A stretch of DNA of 64,000 bases from Flavobacterium panacagri (lineage in GTDB: Bacteria; Bacteroidota; Bacteroidia; Flavobacteriales; Flavobacteriaceae): contig NZ_CP119766.1 in NCBI RefSeq assembly GCF_030378165.1, positions 5,456,001 through 5,520,000 on the forward strand. The letters run 5' to 3'. Within the stretch, counting starts at the first letter, position 1. Each line of letters begins with the position of its first letter. Made by a program: the position numbers and the translations under genes. Below the pieces are notes generated by a model, which was not told where the DNA came from, did no database searches, and worked only from the letters and a program-made list of their open reading frames with translations. Positions 1 to 7,801 of this stretch are shown in pieces.

Positions 1-83
1 AGAAGAATGGAAAAGAATCTTGTTTTTCAAAAGAAGGAACGCCAATGATTTTTTATTATCAAAATGGAAAGAAGATTAAGTAA
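1..83 (+). CDS. C-terminal tail of an unidentified protein, 5' part outside the window
   Basis: The frame starting at base 3 stays open from the window edge and ends in FYYQNGKKIK followed by TAA at 81-83. The other two frames stop at 46-48 and 77-79 and read less like protein. About 26 residues are visible, too few to assign a family. A gap of about 40 bases separates it from the next gene on the same strand. Confidence 0.35.
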   Translation, partial: KNGKESCFSKEGTPMIFYYQNGKKIK

Positions 84-124
84 CCTTTAGAGAATATCTA
101 ATCATTTAAAATATTTCTTTTTTT

Positions 125-670
125 ATGCTTAAAAAATCATTAAAAATATTCTTTGGATTACTCATCATTTTAATGCTTATGATTGCTTTGTTGCTAAGTG
201 ACTTTAATCCCATTTATAAAAACGAAGAATTTGTACTTATTACCAAAGAAGTACAAAAAGCTCAAAAAGAAGATTTACATTCTTTTATTTCCATCTACAA
301 CAAAATATACAAAAAGATAGAAGAACCAAACTGTCCATGCCAAAATACAGCAAATAAAATCACGAATATCCACTATACATCATTAACAAAAAGAGCACTT
401 TATTGGCTAAAGATTGAGAAAGAATTTAGTCATGATGAATGTCTAAAATTTGTCTTAGTGCATTATGATTTTGGGTATCGAAAAATTGGAATAAAAACTG
501 CCTCAAAATTTTTCTTTAACAAAAGTATTGAAGAGCTTAATGAAAGAGAAAAAATAACACTAATTGCAATGCTTAAAAATTCTGGTTTATACAATCCCAT
601 TCGAAATAAAAAAGGTGTAAAAAATCGAGTTGATCTACTTGAAAGAATTTCGCACAATCAAAACAAGTAA
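125..670 (+). CDS. Small membrane-anchored protein with a degenerate glycosyltransferase-51-like C-terminus
   Basis: The 181-residue protein has one hydrophobic segment at about residues 5-25 and then a soluble domain, so it is probably anchored with the domain outside the cytoplasm. The stretch GIKTASKFFFNKSIEELN, followed by REK...ML and LYNP, matches the end of the peptidoglycan glycosyltransferase (GT51) domain, where a G-x-AA-x-YF-x-K segment precedes a YNP. The catalytic Glu motif and most of the domain are missing, and the usual domain is about 170 residues on its own. I therefore expect no polymerase activity, and perhaps a binding or regulatory role. Two cysteines lie close together (NCPC). 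The family link is an inference from this short motif. Confidence 0.5.
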   Translation: MLKKSLKIFFGLLIILMLMIALLLSDFNPIYKNEEFVLITKEVQKAQKEDLHSFISIYNKIYKKIEEPNCPCQNTANKITNIHYTSLTKRALYWLKIEKEFSHDECLKFVLVHYDFGYRKIGIKTASKFFFNKSIEELNEREKITLIAMLKNSGLYNPIRNKKGVKNRVDLLERISHNQNK

Positions 671-691
671 TATTACGTATTACTACTTAAA

Positions 692-730
692 AAAACTTTG
701 CACCTTTGTTCCTTTGTAACTTTGCATCTT
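692..730. repeat. Fragment of the CTTTGTAACTTTG intergenic repeat vocabulary
   Basis: The space between two convergent genes holds tandem variants of CTTTG (ACTTTGCACCTTTG, CCTTTGTAACTTTG). The same phrases fill 45115-45343. It looks like a remnant arm of that element; no function is evident. Confidence 0.4.
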
Positions 731-733
731 AAA

Positions 734-1438
734 TTAAAAATATTTATGCTCCATAATTTCAGCTCGCAAGGCTGAAACCTCCAAAATACCAATTCGTTTT
801 CCAACAGTCTGAATCAAAACTTCTTTTTTAAGGCTTGAAATTATGCGAATAGCTTGTTCTTCTGTAGTTCCCGCAAAATCAGCAATTTCTTTTCTCGAAA
901 GATCAATATCAATTAAACCATTTGTCTGTCCAAATTTGCGGTGAATATAAAGCAGTAAATCGATTACACGCTCGCGAACATTCATATGGGCAATTTTCCT
1001 AATATTATTTTCGCTTTTATTTAATTCTTCAGCATAAAACAACATCAAGGCGTATGTAAATTCTGGAATGTGTTGTAAAATATCCATCATAGTTTCGTTG
1101 CTAAAATTGCACAAAGTTGTATCTTCTAAGGCATAAGCACCAATTAAGTATTTTTTGCTTGTTCCAAATCCGCGGAAACCTACAATGTCGCCGTTTTTTG
1201 TCAGACGAACGATTTGTTCGCGACCGTTTATTCCTGTTTTTACGGTCTTCGCTTTTCCTTTGCAAATAAAATAAAGTCCTTGCAAAGATGCTCCTTCCAC
1301 AATAAATGGATCCGATTTTTTGCATATTACATGCTGTTTCTTAGCAACATAATCTGTCATCTGCTCTAAATGCAGGTGTTTCTTGATAAAACAATTTTCA
1401 TTGGCGCAAGAATAACAAAGGGTTTGTTCTTCTTTCAT
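734..1438 (-). CDS. Crp/Fnr-family transcriptional regulator with FNR-like cysteines
   Basis: The 234-residue protein has a cyclic-nucleotide-binding-type beta-roll (about 30-135), a dimerisation helix, and a Crp-type winged helix (about 165-225; EIADFAGTTEEQAIRIIS). Cysteines 8, 11 and 16 form a CxxCx4C motif, and Cys110 lies in ALEDTTLCNF. In E. coli FNR the 4Fe-4S ligands are Cys20, 23, 29 and 122; the 102-residue span from first to last is the same here, and the ALE...C context also matches. An oxygen- or NO-labile cluster is therefore plausible but inferred. In the recognition helix, the Glu and Arg that contact DNA in FNR are kept and the Ser is Ile. It is divergent from the nitrate reductase gene with a shared 176-base promoter region, which points to control of nitrate assimilation. 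Confidence 0.85.
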   Translation of the reverse strand: MKEEQTLCYSCANENCFIKKHLHLEQMTDYVAKKQHVICKKSDPFIVEGASLQGLYFICKGKAKTVKTGINGREQIVRLTKNGDIVGFRGFGTSKKYLIGAYALEDTTLCNFSNETMMDILQHIPEFTYALMLFYAEELNKSENNIRKIAHMNVRERVIDLLLYIHRKFGQTNGLIDIDLSRKEIADFAGTTEEQAIRIISSLKKEVLIQTVGKRIGILEVSALRAEIMEHKYF

Positions 1439-1494
1439 GAGTCCTAATTTTTATCGGATTAAAAACTAATTTGTTGTTGCTCATTTTATTGCAT

Positions 1495-1502
1495 CAAAAA
1501 TA
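1495..1502 (-). promoter_or_regulatory. -7 element of the Crp/Fnr gene promoter
   Basis: On the minus strand this reads TATTTTTG, matching the Bacteroidota -7 consensus TAnnTTTG. No clear TTG lies at the expected -33 distance; an AAATACGTATTT palindrome (1519-1530) occupies that place. Confidence 0.5.
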
Positions 1503-1518
1503 AAAAAATAAATTTAAA

Positions 1519-1553
1519 AAATACGTATTTATACGTAAAAATACGTATTTTTG
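1519..1553 (+). promoter_or_regulatory. Nitrate reductase promoter with phased TACGTA palindromes
   Basis: TACGTA occurs at 1522-1527, 1532-1537 and 1542-1547, exactly 10 bases apart. The outer two sit in identical perfect 12-base palindromes, AAATACGTATTT (1519-1530 and 1539-1550). The right palindrome overlaps TATTTTTG (1546-1553), a match to the TAnnTTTG -7 element, so transcription should start near 1558. The left palindrome is about 34 bases from both this start and the divergent one. The boxes look like operators for a dimeric regulator; which protein binds is not shown by the sequence. Confidence 0.6.
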
Positions 1554-1614
1554 TATACGTGATTTATTCCGTACAAAATAAATTCGATAATTAAGTATCT
1601 AAAAAAGTACGCTA

Positions 1615-4600
1615 ATGCAAAACCAAAAAATCAAAACTACCTGTTCGTATTGTGGCGTTGGCTGTGGTATCATTGTGACCAAGGATACCAAAAACGGCGT
1701 GATGGTAGAAGGTGACAAAGATCATCCGGTAAACAAAGGAATGTTATGTTCTAAAGGAATGAATTTGCATTACGTAGCCAACGATACTTCTGACCGAATT
1801 TTATATCCTGAAATGCGTGGCAGCAAAACGTATCCGCTGGAACGCGTAAGCTGGGACACTGCCTTAGATCGCGTTGCTGCTGTTTTTTCTTCTATTATAA
1901 AAAAACACGGACCGGACAGCGTTGGTTTTTATATTTCAGGACAATGTTTAACAGAGGAATATTATCTGGTTAACAAACTTGTAAAAGGCTTTCTAAAAAC
2001 CAATAATATTGATACCAATTCACGACTTTGCATGAGTTCTGCTGTTGTGGGTTATAAAAAGACTTTTGGCGAAGATTCTGTACCCATTGCTTATGATGAT
2101 ATTGAACTGGCAGATACTTTTTTAATTACAGGCGCAAATCCAGCTTGGTGTCATCCGATTTTATTTCGAAGACTTGAGAAACATAAAGAAAAAAATCCGA
2201 AAACAAAAATAATCTGTATTGATCCAAGAAGAACTGATACAGCCGCTTTCGCCGATTTGCATTTGCAGATTATTCCGGGTTCAGATATTATTTTATATCA
2301 TGCGATTGCCAGACGTATTATCGAGAAAGGTTACATAGATCACGATTTTGTAAAAAACCACGCAGAAAACTTCAAACAATACAAAGATTTAGTTTTAGGA
2401 ACTTCACTTGAAAAAGCTTCAAAACTCTGCGGAATTTCTGTAAACGATATTAAACTCGCTGCTGATATTATCGGAAAAGCAAAAGGATTTATGTCGCTTT
2501 GGGCAATGGGATTGAATCAAAGTGCTGTTGGTGTTGATAAAAATACAGCTTTACTGAATTTATCATTATTAACGGGACAAGTTGGAAAACCAGGTTCAGG
2601 CCCGTTTTCCTTAACGGGTCAGCCCAACGCGATGGGCGGACGCGAAGTAGGCGGCATGGCAACACTTTTGGCGGCACATAAAGATATTGCCAATCCTACA
2701 CATCGCAAAGAAGTAGCCGATTTTTGGGGCGTTGATGAAATTTCAGACAAACCAGGATTAACGGCAACCGAAATGTTCGAAGCATTAGAATCTGGAAAAA
2801 TGAAAGCCGTTTGGATTATCTGTACAAATCCGTTAGTGAGTTTACCCGATTCTAGAAGAGCCGAAAAAGCGCTTCAAAATGCTAAATTCGTTGTGGTTCA
2901 AGATATTTCCCATAATGCTGATACCGCCAAATTTGCCGATTTACTTCTTCCTGCTGCAGGTTGGTTGGAGAAAGAAGGAACGATGACCAATTCTGAACGT
3001 CGTATTTCATATTTACCAAAAGGAATTAATGCACCAGGCGAAGCGCTTCCAGATATTGAAATCTTAATTCGCTTTGCAAAAAAAATGAATTTCAACGGTT
3101 TCAATTTTAATGGTGCCGAAGAAATTTACAAAGAACACTGTGCACTAACTAAAGGCACTAACATTGATATTTCATTCTTAAATTATAATCGGTTAAAAAC
3201 CGAAGGAACTTTTCAATGGCCGGTACCAGATTACAATCATCCGGGAACTCCTCGCCTTTTTACTGATAAAAAATTCTATACGTCGTCAGGAAAAGCGATT
3301 TTTAATCTGCCTGTTTCGGTTGAAAATACTTCAGTTCAGCCAAATGACGAATTCCCTTTTATTTTGACGACAGGAAGGATTCGTGACCAATGGCATACGA
3401 TGACCAAAACCGGAAAAGTATCTCGATTATTAACGCATATTCCGAGTCCGGTTTTAGAAATAAATCCAATTGACGCTTTTAAAAATGACATTAAAAATGG
3501 TGATATTGTAACCGTTTCCAGTAAAAATGGCGAAGTCAGAGTAAAAGCGAAAGTAACAGATGCTATCAAAGAAAAAGTACTTTTCCTGCCGATGCATTGG
3601 GGAAAACAGCTTGAAAATGATTTAAACCGAACCAATAATCTAACAAACACCGTTGTCGATCCCGTTTCAAAAGAACCCGATTTTAAGTTTACCACTGTTT
3701 CGATCAAAAAATACGTAAAACCATTTCAGAAAATTGCGATTGTTGGTGCTGGAGCGGCTTCTTTCCGATTCATTCAAAACTACCGTGAATTCAATACAAC
3801 AGATGAAATTATAGTTTTCTCAAATGAAGTAAATCCGTTTTACAATCGTGTTTTGCTTCCTGAATATATGACGGGAGAATTTACTTGGGAACAGCTTTTA
3901 AAAGTAAAAGACGGTGAAACTTTTAGTAAGCTCAAAATAACTATGAAAGCAGGAGTCGCTATTGATAAAATAGATACTCAAAACAAAATTATAAAAGACA
4001 GTTTAGGCGAAACACATACTTTCGATTCTCTGATTTTAGCAACTGGAAGCCGTCCATTTGTACCTGAAAATGCGCAATTACATCTTCCTGGACGATTTAC
4101 CGTAAGACGAAAAGAAGATGCCGATCGTTTGAAAAAACATCTTGACAGCACTAATCTTCCTCCAGAAGAACAACATGTTGTCATTATTGGGGGCGGATTA
4201 TTAGGTTTAGAATTGGCCGCTGCTTTAAAACATAAAAAAGTAAAAACAACCATAATTCAAAGAGCTTCGCGTTTAATGGAACGCCAGCTCGACCGAATTT
4301 CAAGTAAATTATTGGCGGAAGAAGTACAACTTCGAGATATTCAGATATATTTTGATAACGAAGTCAGTACCGTTTTTGAAACCGATAATCCTAATGAAAT
4401 TGAAATTGCTTTAAAAAGTGGTAAAATCATTACAGCGAACGCTATTGTTTACACCATTGGAACAATCCCAAATATTGAAATTGCCCGAGAAAGTGGTTTA
4501 ATCTGCGGACGTGGTGTGAAAGTAAATCAGTATTTACAGACTTCAAATCCTGATATTTTTGCCATTGGCGAAATAGCCGAATTCAATAATAAACTATTCG

Positions 4601-5130
4601 GAATCACTTCTGCCGCTGAAGAACAGGCAGATATTCTGGCGAATTTTCTAGCTGGCGATATCAGCAGTTATTATAAAGGTTCAATTTTAATGAACATTCT
4701 AAAATTAGAAGACATCAACCTTTGCAGTATTGGCGATTTGACCATTCCAGAAAATGATGATTCGTACGAAGAAATTATTTTTACCGATTTGAAAAAACGC
4801 TATTACAAAAAATGCATCGTAAAAGACGATCTTTTAGTTGGTGCGATTTTAATGGGCGATAAAAATGAGTTTGCTGAATTCAAAACGATGATCGAGAGCA
4901 AAATCGAATTATCAGACAAACGAAATACGCTTTTAAGAGGAAGTTCAAATGCAAAACCGGTTTTAGGAAAATTGGTATGTTCCTGCAGTCAAGTTGGCGC
5001 CGGAAATATTGAAGAAACAATTAAAAGCGGTGTAACCGATTTCACCGAATTATGCAAAAATACAGGCGCTGGTTTAGGCTGCGGAAGCTGTAAAACAGAA
5101 GTCAAGGAGATATTGGCAAAATGTAAATAG
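1615..5130 (+). CDS. nasA: Assimilatory nitrate reductase fused to FAD/NAD oxidoreductase and BFD-like 2Fe-2S domains
   Basis: This is a cytoplasmic molybdoenzyme that should reduce nitrate to nitrite. The N-terminal 4Fe-4S motif is Cys10, 13, 17 and 45 (CSYCGVGC...LCSKG). The molybdopterin oxidoreductase domain spans about 58-690, with Cys139 in RLCMSS as the likely Mo ligand, as in NapA/NasA proteins. A NirB-like flavin domain follows: FAD motif IVGAGAASF near 706, NAD motif VVIIGGGLLGLELA near 865. A BFD-like domain closes the protein (CSC...GCGSC, about 1120-1171). There is no Tat signal, which fits an assimilatory enzyme. At 1171 residues it is longer than usual NasA (about 700-870) because the NAD(P)H-oxidising module is part of the chain. 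It is divergent from the Fnr-like regulator and next to the molybdenum cofactor operon. Confidence 0.88.
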   Translation: MQNQKIKTTCSYCGVGCGIIVTKDTKNGVMVEGDKDHPVNKGMLCSKGMNLHYVANDTSDRILYPEMRGSKTYPLERVSWDTALDRVAAVFSSIIKKHGPDSVGFYISGQCLTEEYYLVNKLVKGFLKTNNIDTNSRLCMSSAVVGYKKTFGEDSVPIAYDDIELADTFLITGANPAWCHPILFRRLEKHKEKNPKTKIICIDPRRTDTAAFADLHLQIIPGSDIILYHAIARRIIEKGYIDHDFVKNHAENFKQYKDLVLGTSLEKASKLCGISVNDIKLAADIIGKAKGFMSLWAMGLNQSAVGVDKNTALLNLSLLTGQVGKPGSGPFSLTGQPNAMGGREVGGMATLLAAHKDIANPTHRKEVADFWGVDEISDKPGLTATEMFEALESGKMKAVWIICTNPLVSLPDSRRAEKALQNAKFVVVQDISHNADTAKFADLLLPAAGWLEKEGTMTNSERRISYLPKGINAPGEALPDIEILIRFAKKMNFNGFNFNGAEEIYKEHCALTKGTNIDISFLNYNRLKTEGTFQWPVPDYNHPGTPRLFTDKKFYTSSGKAIFNLPVSVENTSVQPNDEFPFILTTGRIRDQWHTMTKTGKVSRLLTHIPSPVLEINPIDAFKNDIKNGDIVTVSSKNGEVRVKAKVTDAIKEKVLFLPMHWGKQLENDLNRTNNLTNTVVDPVSKEPDFKFTTVSIKKYVKPFQKIAIVGAGAASFRFIQNYREFNTTDEIIVFSNEVNPFYNRVLLPEYMTGEFTWEQLLKVKDGETFSKLKITMKAGVAIDKIDTQNKIIKDSLGETHTFDSLILATGSRPFVPENAQLHLPGRFTVRRKEDADRLKKHLDSTNLPPEEQHVVIIGGGLLGLELAAALKHKKVKTTIIQRASRLMERQLDRISSKLLAEEVQLRDIQIYFDNEVSTVFETDNPNEIEIALKSGKIITANAIVYTIGTIPNIEIARESGLICGRGVKVNQYLQTSNPDIFAIGEIAEFNNKLFGITSAAEEQADILANFLAGDISSYYKGSILMNILKLEDINLCSIGDLTIPENDDSYEEIIFTDLKKRYYKKCIVKDDLLVGAILMGDKNEFAEFKTMIESKIELSDKRNTLLRGSSNAKPVLGKLVCSCSQVGAGNIEETIKSGVTDFTELCKNTGAGLGCGSCKTEVKEILAKCK

Positions 5131-5171
5131 TTTTCAGTTTATGTTGTTTGTTGTTTTACTTTGAACATAAA

Positions 5172-5335
5172 TTTTAACGCAAAGAGCGCAAAGTTTTTTC
5201 GCAAAGTTTCGCAAAGTATATTTAATAAGTAGCCAAAGTTCGCAAAGCTTTGTGAGCTTAACAAAAATAATTTCACGCACAGAATGTAAACCTTAAAAAA
5301 CTTTGCGAAAAAACTTTGCGCTCTTTGCGTTAAAA
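5172..5335. repeat. MITE-like element, 'CGCAAAG' family, copy 1
   Basis: A perfect 37-base inverted repeat (5172-5208 with 5299-5335) encloses a 90-base asymmetric core. The arms are built from variants of CGCAAAG and CTTTGCG. The core contains CGCAAAGCTTTGTG, which is shared with the copy at 12958-13110 in opposite orientation. It lies between the nitrate reductase gene and the next gene, where it could also form a long RNA hairpin. Confidence 0.65.
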
Positions 5336-5377
5336 TCAACACAATCCAGAAACTTGAAACCTGAAACAAAAAGAAAA

Positions 5378-6808
5378 ATGGAACTAACAAGATTAATAGT
5401 AAAAGGAGGCGTTATTTCGCCAGGAGAACTTAAAGAAGTTGTAAACATCGCTTTGGAAGAAGGTTTGGATTCCATTTCCTTTGGTTCAAGACAGGATATT
5501 ATTTTTCCCAAAGGTTTTAAATCTTTAGATAAAACCACTTTAGGCAAACATCATTTTGTTTATCCTGATCAGAAAAGCGGGAATAATATTGTGTCGTCTT
5601 ATGTTTCAACTGATATTTTCAGAAATACAAATTGGCTTACAGGAAACCGTTTTTTATATATTTTGGAAGAATTTAAAGAACAGCCAAAGCTAAAAGTAAA
5701 CATAACTGACCCAAAACAGCAATTGGTTCCTTTGTTTACAGGACATTTAAATTTTATAGCTTCAGATAACGAAGATTATTGGTATTTATACATTCGCCTT
5801 CCAAAATGGGAAAAAATGGAAATTTATCCTGTTCTGCTTTATACTTGGGACTTGGCAAAAATTTATTACGAAATCGAAAAAATCTCTGAAGAAGAATCAG
5901 TTGATATCGAAATACTTTTTTCATTGTTGAGCGAAGCTTTAGACACCAATAACCGTACAATCGACAAACCTTTGAATGTTCCATTTTATCCGTTTCCGTA
6001 TTACGAAGGAATGAATAGAATGGGAATTGATCAATATTGGCTGGGATTGTATTGGCGAAATAACTTATACGATTTAGATTTTCTAAAAGAAATGTGCGAT
6101 TTGTGTTTTGAATGCAAGATTGGTAAAATCTCCATTACTCCTTGGAAATCATTTATAATCAAAGGAATTCCAAAAGATCGAAAATTGGAATGGGAAAAAT
6201 TTCTTGGAAAACGAGGCATCAATGTCCGTCATTCTTTATTAGAATTAAATTGGCATTTGCCCGTTGCAATGGAATGGGCTTTGAACCTGAAAACGTTTTT
6301 AGTTAGAACATTAGATCAATTTGACATCAGTACTTACGGACTGAATTTCGGAATTTCAGAATACAATCGCAATGGACATTATTTCACTTCGATTGTAATT
6401 GAAAAAAATGAACTTCCAACAGCTCTGGAATCCATTAAAATCAGAGATACTTTTAATGTTTTGTTTGCAAAGAATTTCGATCCAAATACACGCGAATATA
6501 TTGTGCATTCACAAGACATTGACAAATTAGAATTGCCTACGATTTTAATTGAATTGAGCCGTAAATATTTTGAAGAACTTGGAAATAACACAACGGAAAC
6601 AATTGAAAATCTACAAAAAAAAGAAAAAGCCCCACAGGAGATTTATCAATGTGAAGAGTGTTTAACCCTTTATAATTCGGAATACGGAGATGAAAGACAA
6701 GGAATTCCAAAAGGTATACTGTTTACTGATTTAGGTGATGATTATTGCTGTTCTTTGTGCGAAGCTCCAAAAAGCAATTTCCGAATTTTGGAAACAGTTG
6801 AACATTAG
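5378..6808 (+). CDS. Rubredoxin-tailed protein with a nitrite/sulfite-reductase-like half domain
   Basis: The 476-residue cytoplasmic protein starts as MELTRLIVKGGVISPGEL, which resembles the ferredoxin-like half domain of nitrite/sulfite reductases, and has a second similar stretch near KIGKISITPWKSF. The last 54 residues are a full rubredoxin: CEEC and CSLC ligand pairs, with GIPKGILFTDLGDDYCC between and EAPKSNF after. The four-cysteine siroheme/4Fe-4S signature of real nitrite reductases is absent (only CDLCFEC is seen), so it is more likely an electron carrier or docking partner for the nitrate reductase. An upstream in-frame codon at 5303 would only translate the repeat element, so I use the ATG at 5378. 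No nitrite reductase gene is in the window. Confidence 0.7.
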   Translation: MELTRLIVKGGVISPGELKEVVNIALEEGLDSISFGSRQDIIFPKGFKSLDKTTLGKHHFVYPDQKSGNNIVSSYVSTDIFRNTNWLTGNRFLYILEEFKEQPKLKVNITDPKQQLVPLFTGHLNFIASDNEDYWYLYIRLPKWEKMEIYPVLLYTWDLAKIYYEIEKISEEESVDIEILFSLLSEALDTNNRTIDKPLNVPFYPFPYYEGMNRMGIDQYWLGLYWRNNLYDLDFLKEMCDLCFECKIGKISITPWKSFIIKGIPKDRKLEWEKFLGKRGINVRHSLLELNWHLPVAMEWALNLKTFLVRTLDQFDISTYGLNFGISEYNRNGHYFTSIVIEKNELPTALESIKIRDTFNVLFAKNFDPNTREYIVHSQDIDKLELPTILIELSRKYFEELGNNTTETIENLQKKEKAPQEIYQCEECLTLYNSEYGDERQGIPKGILFTDLGDDYCCSLCEAPKSNFRILETVEH

Positions 6809-6950
6809 CAAGTTCTATAAAAAGCTTAACATTTTTATATTTAAAAATTGCGTATATTTAGCTTAACTAAGAATTAGAAATTATAAAAGCTCACTTCAAA
6901 AGCTATAAAAATTCTTGGTTGTATCTATTTACTCAATAAAAAATATTGTT

Positions 6951-7595
6951 ATGATAAAAAGAAACTCAAGAACTGCTGCAGAAAAGACAAGCGATATTCC
7001 AGCAGAAACTGCTGTAGAAAGCACTACGGAAACACAAACGCAGCCAGAAGCAAAAACAACTGTTAAAAGAACCACTAGAACGGCGGTTAAAACACCTGCT
7101 TCAAAATCAACAGCTGCAAGGACAACAGCTTCAAAAGCACCTGCAACAACTGTTAAACCTGTCACCAAAACGCCTGTAAGAGCAGCTTCAAAAGGAACTC
7201 CGAGAGCAACTGTTAAAAAAGAAGCCGTTACACCGAAGAAAACGGAACCAATCGTTTCTGAAATTATAGAAATACAAACTCAAGATCTTCCTGAACCAAA
7301 TGAGCCAATTTTAGAAATTGACGGAGCAATTCTTGAAATTGTAAAAGACAAAAAAAAGGATATAAAATCACAGCTGAAAGCGAAACTTAAAGCTAAAAAA
7401 GAAAAAGAGAAAAAAAGAGAAAAGGCTATAAAAGCCGTAATCAAAAAACTTGAAAAAGCCAAGAAAGCAAAATTAAAAGCTGCCGAAAAGAAAAAAGAAA
7501 AAGCGAAAAAAGCAAAGGAGAAAGCAAAAGCTAAAAAAATTGCTGAGAAGAAAGCTAAAGCTCAAAAAAAGGCAAAGGCTAAAAAGAAAAAATAA
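6951..7595 (+). CDS. Lys/Ala-rich histone H1-like protein
   Basis: The 214-residue protein is almost pure low complexity. An N-terminal half rich in Thr, Ala, Pro and Lys (TPASKS, TTASKAPATTVKP type repeats) is followed by a short acidic segment (about 105-135). The C-terminal third is made of AKAKKKAEK repeats and ends in KKKK. This composition is typical of bacterial H1-like, DNA- or RNA-binding tails. There is no signal peptide or enzyme motif. I start it at the ATG at 6951 because an upstream TTG adds unrelated residues. A terminator hairpin follows directly. The role is inferred from composition only. Confidence 0.6.
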   Translation: MIKRNSRTAAEKTSDIPAETAVESTTETQTQPEAKTTVKRTTRTAVKTPASKSTAARTTASKAPATTVKPVTKTPVRAASKGTPRATVKKEAVTPKKTEPIVSEIIEIQTQDLPEPNEPILEIDGAILEIVKDKKKDIKSQLKAKLKAKKEKEKKREKAIKAVIKKLEKAKKAKLKAAEKKKEKAKKAKEKAKAKKIAEKKAKAQKKAKAKKKK

Positions 7596-7604
7596 ATTTT
7601 TAAG

Positions 7605-7638
7605 AAAGGTTTGACTTTAAAAAAGTTGAACCTTTTTT
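7605..7638 (+). terminator. Intrinsic terminator after the H1-like gene
   Basis: AAAGGTTTGACTTT (7605-7618) pairs, with two mismatches, with AAAGTTGAACCTTT (7622-7635), and T residues follow. Confidence 0.65.
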
Positions 7639-7640
7639 AT

Positions 7641-7749
7641 TTTGTCATTTCGACCGAAGGAAGAAATCGTACAAGTAATTCCAAATGCAAAATCGCCAAT
7701 CTTTGTTAAGTTCCGAGTGTGATTTCTCCCTTCGGTCGAAATGACAAAA
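7641..7749. repeat. MITE-like element, 'TTTCGACCGAAGG' family, copy 1
   Basis: Ends TTTGTCATTTCGACCGAAGG (7641-7660) and CCTTCGGTCGAAATGACAAA (from 7729) are inverted repeats around an asymmetric core of about 55 bases. The reverse complement of this unit aligns along its whole length with 24879-24979. The core phrase CCAAATGCAAAATCGCC is recognisable in both. Confidence 0.65.
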
Positions 7750-7760
7750 CTATACGTGAT

Positions 7761-7789
7761 CTTTGTCAAAGTTTAAAACTTTGACAAAG
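7761..7789. repeat. Palindromic hairpin CTTTGTCAAAGTTT
   Basis: CTTTGTCAAAGTTT (7761-7774), one spacer base, then its exact complement AAACTTTGACAAAG (7776-7789). It follows the repeat at 7641-7749 and lies at the 3' end of the molybdenum cofactor operon. A near-identical palindrome (24991-25023) follows the second copy of the same repeat. No T run is present, so termination is doubtful. Confidence 0.6.
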
Positions 7790-7801
7790 ATTCTCTTAAA
7801 C

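Noticed and set aside
5303..5377. Upstream start for the rubredoxin-tailed protein
   Set aside because: The 25 extra residues are read from the right arm of the inverted repeat and the phrase AACTTGAAACCTGAAAC.
5378..6808. Assignment of this gene as a true nitrite reductase
   Set aside because: The four-cysteine siroheme/4Fe-4S signature is absent and the C-terminus is a rubredoxin.
6929..7168. Minus-strand hydrophobic frame opposite the H1-like gene
   Set aside because: Its Val/Ala/Thr-only composition is the complement of the low-complexity Lys/Thr codons.
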